From: Cupriavidus metallidurans CH34
Lineage (GTDB): Bacteria; Pseudomonadota; Gammaproteobacteria; Burkholderiales; Burkholderiaceae
NCBI RefSeq assembly: GCF_000196015.1
Contig: NC_007973.1
Span: 1,674,001-1,738,000 of the forward strand
Reading direction: 5' to 3'
DNA: 64,000 nt
In this document: one piece after another, positions 45,121 through 54,596 of the stretch
How positions within the stretch are numbered: position 1 is the stretch's first letter
How the letters are laid out: each line of letters opens with the position of its first letter
Notes under the pieces: generated by a model
What the model was told of the DNA's origin: nothing
The model's database searches: none
What the model saw: only the letters and a program-made list of their open reading frames with translations
Position numbers and translations under genes: made by a program

Positions 45121-48100
45121 ATGGGTCTGGGCTGGTTCGGATTGTCGACCTTGTGGCTGTTGCCGCTCGTATGGCAAACAGTGGGGCGTGTGCTGGCTGG
45201 CGAGCGGCGGCTGCTTGGTCGTGGCTCGCTGCGCGTGCTGCTTGGCACGGTACTCGTGCTGGGTGCCAGCGCCACGCTTGAATCGCTGACTGGCGGCGAA
45301 GGCGAGACCGCGGGCGGTGCCGTCGGGCACGCGCTGGCCGGCGTGGTGTCCGGAATGCTCGGCTGGACCGGCGCGCTGCTGATGATGCTGGCGGTGCTGG
45401 GCCTGACCGCGCCCATGGTGTTCGGCGAGACATGGCGCAGCCTGTTCCTGCTGCGCAAGCCGCGCGTGGAAAGTGACGAGGACCGGGGCGACACCCGGAC
45501 GAAGTCGCGCGCCGATTCCCGATTCGAATCACGAGGCAGCGCCCGTACAACAGATTCCCGTCACGACGCGCGTAGCGAACCGCGCGGCGATTTCCGTAGC
45601 GATAGCGCCGCGCCGCAGGCTTCGCCGCGTGATTCCGTCGAGCGCTGGGAGACCACTTCGCTGCCGGCGCAGTCGGCCGGCGGCTGGCAGGCCACGCAGA
45701 CGCGCCAGAAAGGTATCGAGGCGGTTTCCGCCCGCCGTCAGCCCGCGTGGCAACCGCCGCCCCGCACGCGTGAGTCGCCCCCGCAACCGGGCGAGATCTG
45801 GCTGCATCATGCCGAGGCGCCAGGCGCGGTGAAGCCGGTGACGCCGAAGCCTGCTCCGTCTTCCGCCCAGAAGCCTTCCTCGACGCCACCCACGCCTCGC
45901 GCGGCCAACCCTGTGCCGACGGCCGCCCGTCCCGCCGCTGCCGCACCGGTCCAGGCGAAGGCGGAAGCCACGGTTGCGCCGAAGCCGGCAGCACCGCGCG
46001 CGACGGTGGTCAGCAGCCCGTTCCGTAATCCGCAGCTCGGCCTGCGCTCGGCAATTACCACGCTGCCCGAGCCTGCGGTTGCGACCACGGTGGCCGCGTC
46101 GGCAGCTACCGTCGCCCCGGCTGCCACGGCGGAGGTTGTCGAACAGGCGATAGATATTGCGGCTGTCGCGGCTGTTGCGACTGTGGCGGACGACCTTGCC
46201 GTCGAACGTCAGGATGCGCCCGCTGCGTTGGAAACGTCCGCTGCGTTGGAAACGTCCGCAGTGGACGGCCAATCCGAGGCGTCTGGCGAAATGCCGGAAT
46301 CGTCAGTGACGATGGACGCGATTCGCGACGAGGCGCTGGCCCTGTTGGCGGAATTGCAGGCGCTGGCCGGCCGGCACGTGCAGCCATCGGTGGCAGTGGA
46401 GCCTTCGCCGGTGGCAGAGGCAGTGGCCGAGGCCGCGCCGATGGAAGCCGAGGCGCTGCCGGCACCGATCGCGGAGTCGGTATTGGCTGACGTCCCGGAC
46501 GTGCCAGCCGAGCAGGGCGATGCCGACGACATGGCGATCCAGTTGGCCGTGGCGGCTTCAATGGCCGAGGCGGAGATCGCCCAAGCGGAAGCCATCGATG
46601 AGGCGCCAGCCGAAGCCGAAGCCGAAGCCGCAACTGCAACCGCAGAACAAGAGACCACCGAAGCGATCCTCGCCGAGGCCGTCCCGGCCAGCGACAAAGC
46701 CAGCAGGCCGGTGGTCGATGCCGGCGATCCCGAGTCTGACGAATCCCGAATCGAATTGCAGGCGGAAGCGGAGGAAGCAGGGGAGGGCGAAGATCAGGCC
46801 GACGACAGCCAGACCGACGACCCGTCCGCCGTGGTGGATGCCAACACCTTCGTCCAGCCAACGCCCAAGCCACGCATCGTCCTGCCGGCCGTAGTCGGGC
46901 GGACGGTGGCACTTGGCGCCCAGGCGCCGGCGACGGTTGCCCCGGTGATGGCCGCGCCTGTGCCGCCGTCACCCCCGGCAGCGCCCCCTGCGCCGCCAGC
47001 GCCGCGAATCGTCGACTACCGCCTGCCGGGCGCCAGCCTGCTGGAAGCGGCCGACGAGAACGCCGAGCAGGTGTCCGAGGAACGGCTAGAGCAGACCGGC
47101 GAGCTGATCGCCCAGCGCCTGGCCGAGTTCAAGGTGCCGGTGTCCGTGGTCGGAGCCAGCGCGGGTCCGGTCATCACACGATTTGAAGTAGACCCGGCGA
47201 TGGGCGTGCGCGGCGCGCAGGTGGTGGGCCTGATGAAGGATCTGGCCCGCGCGCTGGGCGTGACATCGATCCGCGTGGTCGAGACGATTCCAGGCAAGAC
47301 CTGCATGGGTCTGGAACTGCCGAACGCGAAGCGGCAGATGATCCGCCTGTCCGAAATCGTCAATGGCGGAGCTTTCCAGGCGCACGCGTCGAAGCTCGTG
47401 CTGGCCATGGGCAAGGACATCACCGGCAACCCGGTGGTGACCGATCTGGCGCGCGCGCCGCACCTGCTGGTGGCCGGCACGACCGGCTCGGGCAAGTCGG
47501 TGGCCGTCAACGCCATGATCCTGTCGATGCTGTACAAGGCCACGCCGGAAGACGTGCGCCTGATCATGATCGACCCGAAGATGCTCGAGTTGTCGGTCTA
47601 CGAGGGCATTCCGCACCTGCTGGCGCCCGTGGTCACGGACATGAAGCAGGCCGCGCACGCGCTCAACTGGTGCGTCGGGGAAATGGAAAAGCGCTACCGG
47701 CTGATGTCGGCGCTCGGTGTACGCAATCTGGCGGGCTACAACCAGAAGATTCGCGTGGCGGAAGCCGCCGGGGAGAAGGTGCCGAACCCGTTCTCGCTGA
47801 CGCCGGATGCGCCCGAGCCGCTGTCCACGCTGCCGCTGATCGTGGTGGTGATCGACGAGCTGGCCGATCTGATGATGGTGGCCGGCAAGAAGATTGAGGA
47901 ATTGATCGCCCGGCTGGCGCAGAAGGCGCGCGCGGCCGGCATCCACCTGATCCTGGCTACGCAGCGGCCGTCGGTGGACGTGATCACGGGCCTGATCAAG
48001 GCCAATATCCCGACCCGCGTGGCGTTCCAGGTGTCTTCGAAGATCGACTCGCGCACGATCCTGGACCAGATGGGCGCCGAGAGTCTGCTGGGGCAAGGCG

Positions 48101-48492
48101 ACATGCTGTTCCTGCCGCCGGGCACAGGCTATCCTCAGCGTGTGCACGGCGCATTCGTGGCCGACGAGGAAGTGCATCGCGTGGTCGAACACTGGAAGCA
48201 GTTCGGCGAGCCTGACTACGACGAGGCGATCCTGGCAGGCGACGCGCCCGAAGGCGCCGCGGATCTGTTCGGCGACAGCGGTGGCGACGGCGAGTCCGAC
48301 CCGCTCTACGATGAGGCCGCCCAATTCGTGCTGACATCGCGGCGCGCGTCGATTTCCGCCGTGCAGCGGCAACTGCGCATCGGCTACAACCGTGCCGCGC
48401 GCCTTATCGAACAGATGGAAGCGGCGGGGCTGGTATCCCCGATGGGCCGCAACGGCACGCGCGAAGTGCTGGCGCCGGGGCCGTCCGACTAA
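45121..48492 (+). CDS. ftsK: FtsK/SpoIIIE-type DNA translocase (second type)
   Basis: A 1123-residue protein: about three membrane segments at the N-terminus ([50 protein letters not shown]), then a very long Ala/Pro/Glu/Val-rich linker (about 110-640), and the motor (about 640-1040) with Walker A GTTGSGKS (about 785-792) and Walker [12 protein letters not shown]. The gamma domain for KOPS-like reading is at about 1060-1120 ([20 protein letters not shown]). An upstream in-frame stop at 45022 shows there is no further N-terminus, so it has fewer membrane passes than canonical FtsK. lolA is not adjacent. ATG at 45121 is used (TTG 45115 possible). Confidence 0.92.
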   Translation: MGLGWFGLSTLWLLPLVWQTVGRVLAGERRLLGRGSLRVLLGTVLVLGASATLESLTGGEGETAGGAVGHALAGVVSGMLGWTGALLMMLAVLGLTAPMVFGETWRSLFLLRKPRVESDEDRGDTRTKSRADSRFESRGSARTTDSRHDARSEPRGDFRSDSAAPQASPRDSVERWETTSLPAQSAGGWQATQTRQKGIEAVSARRQPAWQPPPRTRESPPQPGEIWLHHAEAPGAVKPVTPKPAPSSAQKPSSTPPTPRAANPVPTAARPAAAAPVQAKAEATVAPKPAAPRATVVSSPFRNPQLGLRSAITTLPEPAVATTVAASAATVAPAATAEVVEQAIDIAAVAAVATVADDLAVERQDAPAALETSAALETSAVDGQSEASGEMPESSVTMDAIRDEALALLAELQALAGRHVQPSVAVEPSPVAEAVAEAAPMEAEALPAPIAESVLADVPDVPAEQGDADDMAIQLAVAASMAEAEIAQAEAIDEAPAEAEAEAATATAEQETTEAILAEAVPASDKASRPVVDAGDPESDESRIELQAEAEEAGEGEDQADDSQTDDPSAVVDANTFVQPTPKPRIVLPAVVGRTVALGAQAPATVAPVMAAPVPPSPPAAPPAPPAPRIVDYRLPGASLLEAADENAEQVSEERLEQTGELIAQRLAEFKVPVSVVGASAGPVITRFEVDPAMGVRGAQVVGLMKDLARALGVTSIRVVETIPGKTCMGLELPNAKRQMIRLSEIVNGGAFQAHASKLVLAMGKDITGNPVVTDLARAPHLLVAGTTGSGKSVAVNAMILSMLYKATPEDVRLIMIDPKMLELSVYEGIPHLLAPVVTDMKQAAHALNWCVGEMEKRYRLMSALGVRNLAGYNQKIRVAEAAGEKVPNPFSLTPDAPEPLSTLPLIVVVIDELADLMMVAGKKIEELIARLAQKARAAGIHLILATQRPSVDVITGLIKANIPTRVAFQVSSKIDSRTILDQMGAESLLGQGDMLFLPPGTGYPQRVHGAFVADEEVHRVVEHWKQFGEPDYDEAILAGDAPEGAADLFGDSGGDGESDPLYDEAAQFVLTSRRASISAVQRQLRIGYNRAARLIEQMEAAGLVSPMGRNGTREVLAPGPSD

Positions 48493-48502
48493 GGAACTGA
48501 CG

Positions 48503-48850
48503 ATGACGGCGACCACCGGCAATCTACTGCGAGACGTACCGGTTCACGCATCGGCGGAGATCTTTGCCGATCTGATGGAATGGCAGGCGGCGGGCCGGGT
48601 GCGCATCGAGCGCATCGTCTCGAACGGCCAGGCCAGCGCGCCCGGCTTCTGGTACGACAGCACCGACGACGAGTGGGTGCTCGTGATCAGCGGCAGCGCC
48701 GCCGTGGAAGTCGACGACGGCACGACGCACACGTTGGGCGCCGGTGACTGGCTTCATTTGCCGGCCCACTGCCGCCACCGCGTGGCAAGGACCGATGCGG
48801 CACAGCCGACCATCTGGCTGGCGATCCACGTCTCCCCGGCGGCCACCTGA
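48503..48850 (+). CDS. Cupin domain protein
   Basis: A 115-residue single-cupin protein (WVLVISGSAAVEVDDGTTHT, LGAGDWLHLPAHCRHRVAR) whose His residues (H-x-L, HCRH) suggest a metal site. It begins 11 bases after the ftsK stop with AAGGAA upstream and could be read with ftsK. Function unknown. Confidence 0.88.
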   Translation: MTATTGNLLRDVPVHASAEIFADLMEWQAAGRVRIERIVSNGQASAPGFWYDSTDDEWVLVISGSAAVEVDDGTTHTLGAGDWLHLPAHCRHRVARTDAAQPTIWLAIHVSPAAT

Positions 48851-48931
48851 TCCGCCTGACACGCTTGATCTGCCGCGGCGCTTGCCGGATGCCCTTATGA
48901 TGGGGGGACATCACCGAGCGGAGGCTTCGGC

Positions 48932-50482
48932 TTGTCTCATTCATTCACGCGGTTCGCCCTCCGGCAATGCCGCTTCCTTGGCGCGCTGTTAGTGCTGTTG
49001 GTCATGGCCTGTGGTCCGGCTGCCGGCGCCGACACGCTGCGCATCGGTTCCAAGCGCTTTACCGAGTCGTACATCCTGGGCGAGATCCTGAGGCAGGTTG
49101 CCGAGCCGCACGGCCCGGTGCGATATCTGCCGGGGCTGGGCAACACCGCCATCGTGTTCCAGGCGCTCCAGGCCGGAAGCATCGACCTATACCCGGACTA
49201 CACCGGCACGCTCGCCAGCGAGATCCTGAGACTACCCGGTACCGCCACGCTGGAGCAGATCAACGCCGCGCTGGCGCCAATGGGATTGGGCGCGGCCATC
49301 GCGCTCGGCTTCGACAATACCTATGCGATCGCGGTCTCCGATGCCCAGCCAGTCAGCCTGCGCGCGCTTGGCGACCTTGCGGGGCAGCCGGACCTGCGGA
49401 TCGCCCTGTCGCACGAGTTTCTTGGCCGTGCCGATGGCTGGCCCGCGCTCAAGCGCGCGTATGGACTGCCTCAGCGACCATCCGGGATCGATCATGGCCT
49501 CGCCTACGAGGCATTGGCGCACGGACAGATTGACGCGACCGACATCTATTCGACCGATGCCAAGATCAGCAAGTACCATCTGCGCGTGCTCGAGGACAAC
49601 CAGCGCGTGTTTCCGCGCTACGAGGCGGTGATCGTCTACCGGCTCGACGTGCCGACGCGTCATGCGGCGGCGTGGCAGGCACTGCGGCGTCTGGCTGGCA
49701 CTATCGGAACGCAGGACATGATCGCCATGAATGCGGCAGCGGAAGTCGATGGGAAGACGTTCTCTGCTGTGGCCCGCAATTTCCTGTCCGGGCATCCAGG
49801 GGTATCGGCGGACGGTGTGGCGAGATCGGATCAGCGCGACAACCTGGCGGGGATGCTGACGAACGCGGATACCGGGCGCCTGACTGTCCGGCATCTGGCG
49901 CTGGTCGGCGGCTCGGTGGGGGCCGCCACGCTGGTCGGCGTGCCGCTGGGTGTGGTGGCTGCGCGCCGGCGCCGGTTCGGTCAGGTGCTGCTGGCCTTGG
50001 TCGGTATGTTGCAGACCATCCCGTCATTGGCGCTGCTGGCGATGCTGATACCGGCGCTGGGCCGCATCGGCATCTGGCCGGCACTGGTCGCGCTGTTCCT
50101 CTATGCTTTGCTGCCGATCGTGCGCAACGCGTGCACCGGGTTGCAGGAAGTGCCGGCGGGGATGCGCGATGCCGCCCTGGCACTGGGGATGCGGCCGTTG
50201 CAAGTGCTCTGGTACGTGGAGTTGCCGCTCTCCCTGCCGGTGTTGCTGGCCGGTATCAAGACCGCAGCCATCATCAGCGTAGGCACGGCGACCATCGCTG
50301 CGTTTGTCGGCGCGGGCGGGTACGGCGAGCGGATCGTGACCGGACTGGCGCTGAACGACGCCACCCAGCTTCTCGGCGGCGCGATTCCGGCCGCGCTGCT
50401 GGCATTGGTGGTGCAGGGTGGCTTTGGTCTGGCCGAATACTTGCGGGATCGAAAGCGTGCACGCATGGCGAAATTTGGGTAA
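48932..50482 (+). CDS. Fused substrate-binding/permease ABC protein (OpuC-like)
   Basis: A 516-residue fusion: signal sequence (about 1-32), a quaternary-amine-type binding domain (about 33-300: TLRIGSKRFTESYILGEILR, SIDLYPDYTGTLASEILRLP, STDAKISKYHLRVLEDNQ), then a permease (about 310-505: LLALVGMLQTIPSLALLAML, EVPAGMRDAALALGMRPLQV, the EAA loop, ALPALLAG-like end). Binding domain first is unusual next to permease-first forms known elsewhere. It starts with TTG at 48932 after GGAGG. No ATPase gene is adjacent. Substrate could be choline, betaine or another small cation. Confidence 0.9.
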   Translation: MSHSFTRFALRQCRFLGALLVLLVMACGPAAGADTLRIGSKRFTESYILGEILRQVAEPHGPVRYLPGLGNTAIVFQALQAGSIDLYPDYTGTLASEILRLPGTATLEQINAALAPMGLGAAIALGFDNTYAIAVSDAQPVSLRALGDLAGQPDLRIALSHEFLGRADGWPALKRAYGLPQRPSGIDHGLAYEALAHGQIDATDIYSTDAKISKYHLRVLEDNQRVFPRYEAVIVYRLDVPTRHAAAWQALRRLAGTIGTQDMIAMNAAAEVDGKTFSAVARNFLSGHPGVSADGVARSDQRDNLAGMLTNADTGRLTVRHLALVGGSVGAATLVGVPLGVVAARRRRFGQVLLALVGMLQTIPSLALLAMLIPALGRIGIWPALVALFLYALLPIVRNACTGLQEVPAGMRDAALALGMRPLQVLWYVELPLSLPVLLAGIKTAAIISVGTATIAAFVGAGGYGERIVTGLALNDATQLLGGAIPAALLALVVQGGFGLAEYLRDRKRARMAKFG

Positions 50483-50527
50483 CAATGCGGTGTCCCCGAG
50501 GTGCATCACAACAAGAACGGTACCGCG

Positions 50528-51817
50528 ATGCGTGGATTCGCAATCGGATGGCTGGCATGGATGACGTGGCTGTCGGTGAGCACCGCATGGGCGGCGCCGC
50601 CCACTGCTTCCCAAGCGCAGGTAGAGCGCGGCCGTTACCTGGCGCGTGTCGCCAATTGCGTTGCCTGTCACACCGCCGAGGGCGGGGCGCCGATGGCCGG
50701 CGGGTTGCCACTGCAGACGGGTGCCGGCACCGTCTACTCCACCAATATCACGCCTGAGGCCAGTACCGGCTTGGGCCGCTATTCGCTCGACGACTTTGAC
50801 CGTGCTGTACGGCGCGGCGTGGCCCGTGACGGCCGGCGCCTGTATCCCGCCATGCCGTATCCGTCGTACGCGCGTATGACACGAGACGACGTGGCCGCCG
50901 TGTATGCGTGGCTGCGTGCCGAGGTCAAGCCGGTAGCGCAGACCAATCGTGATGCGCAGATGCGCTGGCCATACAGCATGCGGTGGCTCATGGTGCCGTG
51001 GAACCTGCTCCATCTGGAGGAAGGGCCGATACCGGCCAGCGCTGACCGGGGCGCGGCGTGGAATCGCGGCGCTTATCTCGTCCAGGCCGTGGCGCACTGT
51101 GGCGCCTGTCATACCCCGCGTGGCACGCTGTTCGGCGAGAAAGGGACCGATACACGCAGCCGCGAGTTTCTGTCCGGCGCAACGGTCGAGGGGTGGTCGG
51201 CCACGAACCTGACCGGCGACATGCTGACCGGGCTCGGCGCCTGGTCGCTGGCGGAGATCGTCGAGTACCTGCACACGGGGCGCAACGCCCATGCCACATC
51301 GTTCGGGCCGATGTCGACAGTCATTGCCTCGTCAACCCAGTACATGACCCCCGGAGATCTCGACGCCGTGGCGACCTATCTCAAGTCGATCCCGGGCGCG
51401 CGCCGGGAGGCTGAGCCGTTCCGTTATGACGCAACCGTCGCCACGCAACTCGAACAGGGCCGGTTTGATACCGCTGGCGCGCGCCAGTACGCGACCTACT
51501 GCATGCCGTGCCACAACGCCAGCGGCAAGGGCTACGAGCGGGTATTTCCGCCACTGGCCGGCAACCCGACGGTGGTGGACCCGAATCCCGCATCGCTGGT
51601 GAACCTGCTGCTCAACGGCGCAGTCACGGCGCGGGTCAACACCGCGCCCACGGACTACCACATGCCCGGCTATGGCTGGACCATGGAAGACCAGGAACTG
51701 GCACATTTGCTGACCTTCATCCGCAGCAGCTGGGGGAATCGCGCCGCGCCCGTGACGGCGCAAACCGTGGCGGAACGCCGCAAGGCAACAGGAAAGCAGG
51801 CGACGAACGCACGATGA
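50528..51817 (+). CDS. Triheme cytochrome c (dehydrogenase subunit-like)
   Basis: A 429-residue secreted protein with signal MRGFAIGWLAWMTWLSVSTA then WAA, and three CxxCH heme sites: CVACH (about 44), CGACH (about 191), CMPCH (about 325). Distal Met ligands are probable (e.g. YPAMPYPSY). Such triheme proteins are the electron-transfer subunits of membrane alcohol, gluconate or amine dehydrogenases. It overlaps the next FAD gene by ATGA, implying partnership. ATG 50528 is chosen for the signal peptide; GTG 50501 is possible. Confidence 0.9.
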   Translation: MRGFAIGWLAWMTWLSVSTAWAAPPTASQAQVERGRYLARVANCVACHTAEGGAPMAGGLPLQTGAGTVYSTNITPEASTGLGRYSLDDFDRAVRRGVARDGRRLYPAMPYPSYARMTRDDVAAVYAWLRAEVKPVAQTNRDAQMRWPYSMRWLMVPWNLLHLEEGPIPASADRGAAWNRGAYLVQAVAHCGACHTPRGTLFGEKGTDTRSREFLSGATVEGWSATNLTGDMLTGLGAWSLAEIVEYLHTGRNAHATSFGPMSTVIASSTQYMTPGDLDAVATYLKSIPGARREAEPFRYDATVATQLEQGRFDTAGARQYATYCMPCHNASGKGYERVFPPLAGNPTVVDPNPASLVNLLLNGAVTARVNTAPTDYHMPGYGWTMEDQELAHLLTFIRSSWGNRAAPVTAQTVAERRKATGKQATNAR

Positions 51818-53646
51818 CCATTACTCGCAGAGACTTCCTGAATGGTACGGCGCTGACGATTGCCGCAGGGCTCGCGCCCACCAGCGTGCTGCGTGCCGCG
51901 GAGGCGCAGGGCCCTGCCTATCCTCCCGCGCTGACCGGCCTGCGCGGCAATCACCCCGGCACGTTTACGCTCGCGCATAGTCTGGCGCGGGAGGGTGCGA
52001 AGTATCCGGGCGTGCTGGCGCGCGAATCTTATGACCTGGTGGTGGTCGGTGGCGGCATCGGTGGGCTGGCTGCGGCGTGGTTCTACCAGCAGCGCTTCGG
52101 TGGCAACGCGCGCATCCTGATCCTCGACAACCACGATGACTTCGGCGGCCACGCCAAGCGGAACGAGTTCACGGTGCGTGGCCGCACGCTGGTTACCTAC
52201 GGCGGCAGTGCCGAGATGCCGCCGTCGGCCAACGACAATGCGGCCGTCCGGGCGTTGCTGGCGGGGCTCGACCTCGCGCCGAGGATCCAGGCGCGCCCCG
52301 GGGACGACTATGCGCGGCGCGGCCTTGGGCGTGCTGTGTTCTTCGATGCCGAGCATTTTGGGCGCGATCAGTGGCTGGCTGGCGATCCGTTCGCGGCGCT
52401 GGTCGACGCGCGCAATGCTGGAGTGCGTCCAGCACCGGAAGATCTGGGCGCCTTCCTGAACGCCGCGCCATTGCCGCCAGCCGACCGGCAGGCGCTTCAG
52501 CGTCTGGCGCAAGGTGAGACTGACTATCTGTCAGGCATGGCTGGCGAGGCGCGCGCCCGTTACGCGCAATCCACGCGCTATGCGGTGTTTCTGCGCGAGA
52601 AGGCTGGACTAGGGCTACCGGGGCTGCGGTTCCTGCGCAGCCGCAGCCAGGACGCCTACGCGCTCGATGCCGACGGCATTACGGTGGCCCAGGCCATCTC
52701 GATCGGATTGCCGGCCGGTGCCGGCATGGCCGCCCCGGCGATCGACCCGAGGCTGGGCAAGTCACCGGCGTCGCGGCTTTGGTTCCCGGACGGCAATGCC
52801 ACACTGGCGCGCGCGCTGGCGAGCAAGCTGGTGCCAGGCGTGGCGGCGGCGCAGGGGCAGGAAATCGTCGGCGCGCGTTTCGACTACAGCAAGCTCGACC
52901 GGGAAGGGAATCCGGTGCGTATCCGTTTGAACAGCACCGCCATCGCGATCGAACCAGACGTGCGGATCACGCGCGTGACCTACGGGTGGCAGGGCAACCT
53001 GCAACGCGTGGAAGCCGCGCACGTGGTCGTGGCCGGCTACGACATGATGGTGCCGTTCATTCTGCCTTCCTTGCCGGTGCCGGCCAAGGCCGCGCTGCGC
53101 GCGTGCGTGAAGGCGCCGCTCGTTTACACCAAGGTGGCGCTCGACAACTGGCGTGCGTTCGATGCGCTGAAAACGTGGCGAATCCATGCGCCGACCATGG
53201 CCTACTCGGACCTCTGGCTCGAATCCGCGCCGGGCGGCAAGGATGACCCGGTGGTGCTCCACATGCTCTATGTACCGACCGTGCCCGATAGCGGCATGTC
53301 GGCCCGCGAGCGGTTCCGCGCCGGTCGTGCCTTTCTGCTTGGTACGCCGTTCGAGGTGCTCGAGCGCGACATCCGCGCCCAGCTCGACCGTATGCTGGCT
53401 GCCGGTGGTTTCAAGTCAGCCCGGGATATCCAGGGCATTACCGTCAATCGCTGGGCGCACGGATACAGCTACATGCCATCCGGGCTCGCGCCCGACGACG
53501 CAAACCTGCAAGTTGCGCTGGAGCAGGCAGGGCGGGGTGTGGGGAATATCCGTATCGCGGGGGCCGATACGGCCGGGAGCCCGTCGGTAACCGCAGCGAT
53601 CGAGCAGTCAATGCGGGCGGTGGGGTCTCTCAATCCCAAGACCTGA
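51814..53646 (+). CDS. Tat-exported FAD dehydrogenase (spermidine dehydrogenase-like)
   Basis: A 610-residue flavoprotein with a Tat signal (MTITRRDFLNGTALTIAAGL) and FAD-binding VVVGGGIGGLAAAW near residue 75-90. NHDDFGGHAKRNEFTVRG and YTKVALDNWRAFDALKTWRI resemble the SpdH-type amine dehydrogenase family. It is translationally coupled to a triheme cytochrome c that would take its electrons. The substrate (polyamine or another amine) is a guess from family resemblance. Confidence 0.82.
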   Translation: MTITRRDFLNGTALTIAAGLAPTSVLRAAEAQGPAYPPALTGLRGNHPGTFTLAHSLAREGAKYPGVLARESYDLVVVGGGIGGLAAAWFYQQRFGGNARILILDNHDDFGGHAKRNEFTVRGRTLVTYGGSAEMPPSANDNAAVRALLAGLDLAPRIQARPGDDYARRGLGRAVFFDAEHFGRDQWLAGDPFAALVDARNAGVRPAPEDLGAFLNAAPLPPADRQALQRLAQGETDYLSGMAGEARARYAQSTRYAVFLREKAGLGLPGLRFLRSRSQDAYALDADGITVAQAISIGLPAGAGMAAPAIDPRLGKSPASRLWFPDGNATLARALASKLVPGVAAAQGQEIVGARFDYSKLDREGNPVRIRLNSTAIAIEPDVRITRVTYGWQGNLQRVEAAHVVVAGYDMMVPFILPSLPVPAKAALRACVKAPLVYTKVALDNWRAFDALKTWRIHAPTMAYSDLWLESAPGGKDDPVVLHMLYVPTVPDSGMSARERFRAGRAFLLGTPFEVLERDIRAQLDRMLAAGGFKSARDIQGITVNRWAHGYSYMPSGLAPDDANLQVALEQAGRGVGNIRIAGADTAGSPSVTAAIEQSMRAVGSLNPKT

Positions 53647-53754
53647 GTGAGTGCGGGGGCGGGTCAGCGCGACGGCTTGCGTCCGTCACGCGCTGACGCG
53701 AGGCGCAGCCGGCGCACGACCTGGCCGGTTGTGCGCGCAACTCGCCAGGAGTGG

Positions 53755-54192
53755 TCAGCCCATAACAAACTTCTGCAGCAGGCGCCGGAATTCGTCGAAC
53801 TCTTCGGGCGTGAATTCCTTCAGTCGCTCATTCAGCACTTCCGGTGCGATCGACGGGATCTCTGCCGAAACCAGTCTGCCCTTGGAGGTCAGGGTCAGAT
53901 TCACCACGCGACGGTCGTCGATGCTGCGGCTGCGTTCCAGCAGGCCTTTTTCCTCGAGCCGGTCGAGCATGCGCGTCATCAGGCCGCTGTCGATGCCGAG
54001 CAGCTTGCTGATCTCAAACGGCGTGCCCGCCATGCCGCGGGTCAGCGCCAGCAGGATACCCATCTGTTGCCCGTTGATATCCAGGGGACGTAATGCGGAA
54101 TCCATTTCCAGAAGCAGGCTGTTGCGTGCCTTGTTCAGGTGGAAACCAATGCTCTGGGTGAGATGGAAGTTCTCGGGTGTGTAGTGTTTCAC
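53755..54192 (-). CDS. MarR-family transcriptional regulator
   Basis: A 145-residue MarR winged helix (LDINGQQMGILLALTRGMAG, FEISKLLGIDSGLMTRMLDR, SRSIDDRRVVNLTLTSKGR). GTG at 54192 is chosen because AAAAAGGA lies 8-13 bases upstream; a GTG at 54237 would add 15 polar residues without a better ribosome site. Divergent from the outer-membrane protein gene with a 400-base spacer; it may control that gene. Confidence 0.9.
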   Translation of the reverse strand: MKHYTPENFHLTQSIGFHLNKARNSLLLEMDSALRPLDINGQQMGILLALTRGMAGTPFEISKLLGIDSGLMTRMLDRLEEKGLLERSRSIDDRRVVNLTLTSKGRLVSAEIPSIAPEVLNERLKEFTPEEFDEFRRLLQKFVMG

Positions 54193-54596
54193 TATCGTGT
54201 CCTTTTTCGATGATCGAGAGACTTGTGATGCAGACACTTGCCGAAAAGAAGTCTGGCGAATTCGCGACAGAATGGGAATTTAGTTTTGTTGTGAGTCGAT
54301 GTAGAAGAAATGAAATTGAGTGCGATTTCCCGAAACCGCCGTCTGGCGCGGATGTCCGGTCATTGGAAATGCCCCAATTGGGGTATTCGAAAAGGTGCGC
54401 GGGGAAAAAAGTCTAAATTCTGCGGACGAGAAAGTTCATGACGCATAGCGCCGCGTCGCGCGCGTTGCTCCGGTACAGTCGCGGATAAATCAGAAAAAGG
54501 GATCGAAGTGTCACTCCATTCGACCCCGGCAAACTGAGTAAGGGGCGGTGTCCCGCAGTGGACCGTCTTCGCCGGTTCCAATATGACATCTGGAAA
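54193..54596. other. AT-richer divergent spacer with palindrome
   Basis: This 400-base spacer has lower GC than its neighbours. It contains CCCCAATTGGGG (54372-54383), which is nearly symmetrical further out (ATG...TAT), a possible MarR operator. An open frame at 54177-54416 is probably chance: no good ribosome site and no recognisable product. Confidence 0.5.

Noticed and set aside
54177..54416. 79-residue plus-strand open frame in the marR spacer
   Set aside because: No ribosome site, no recognisable product, overlaps the marR promoter and start.
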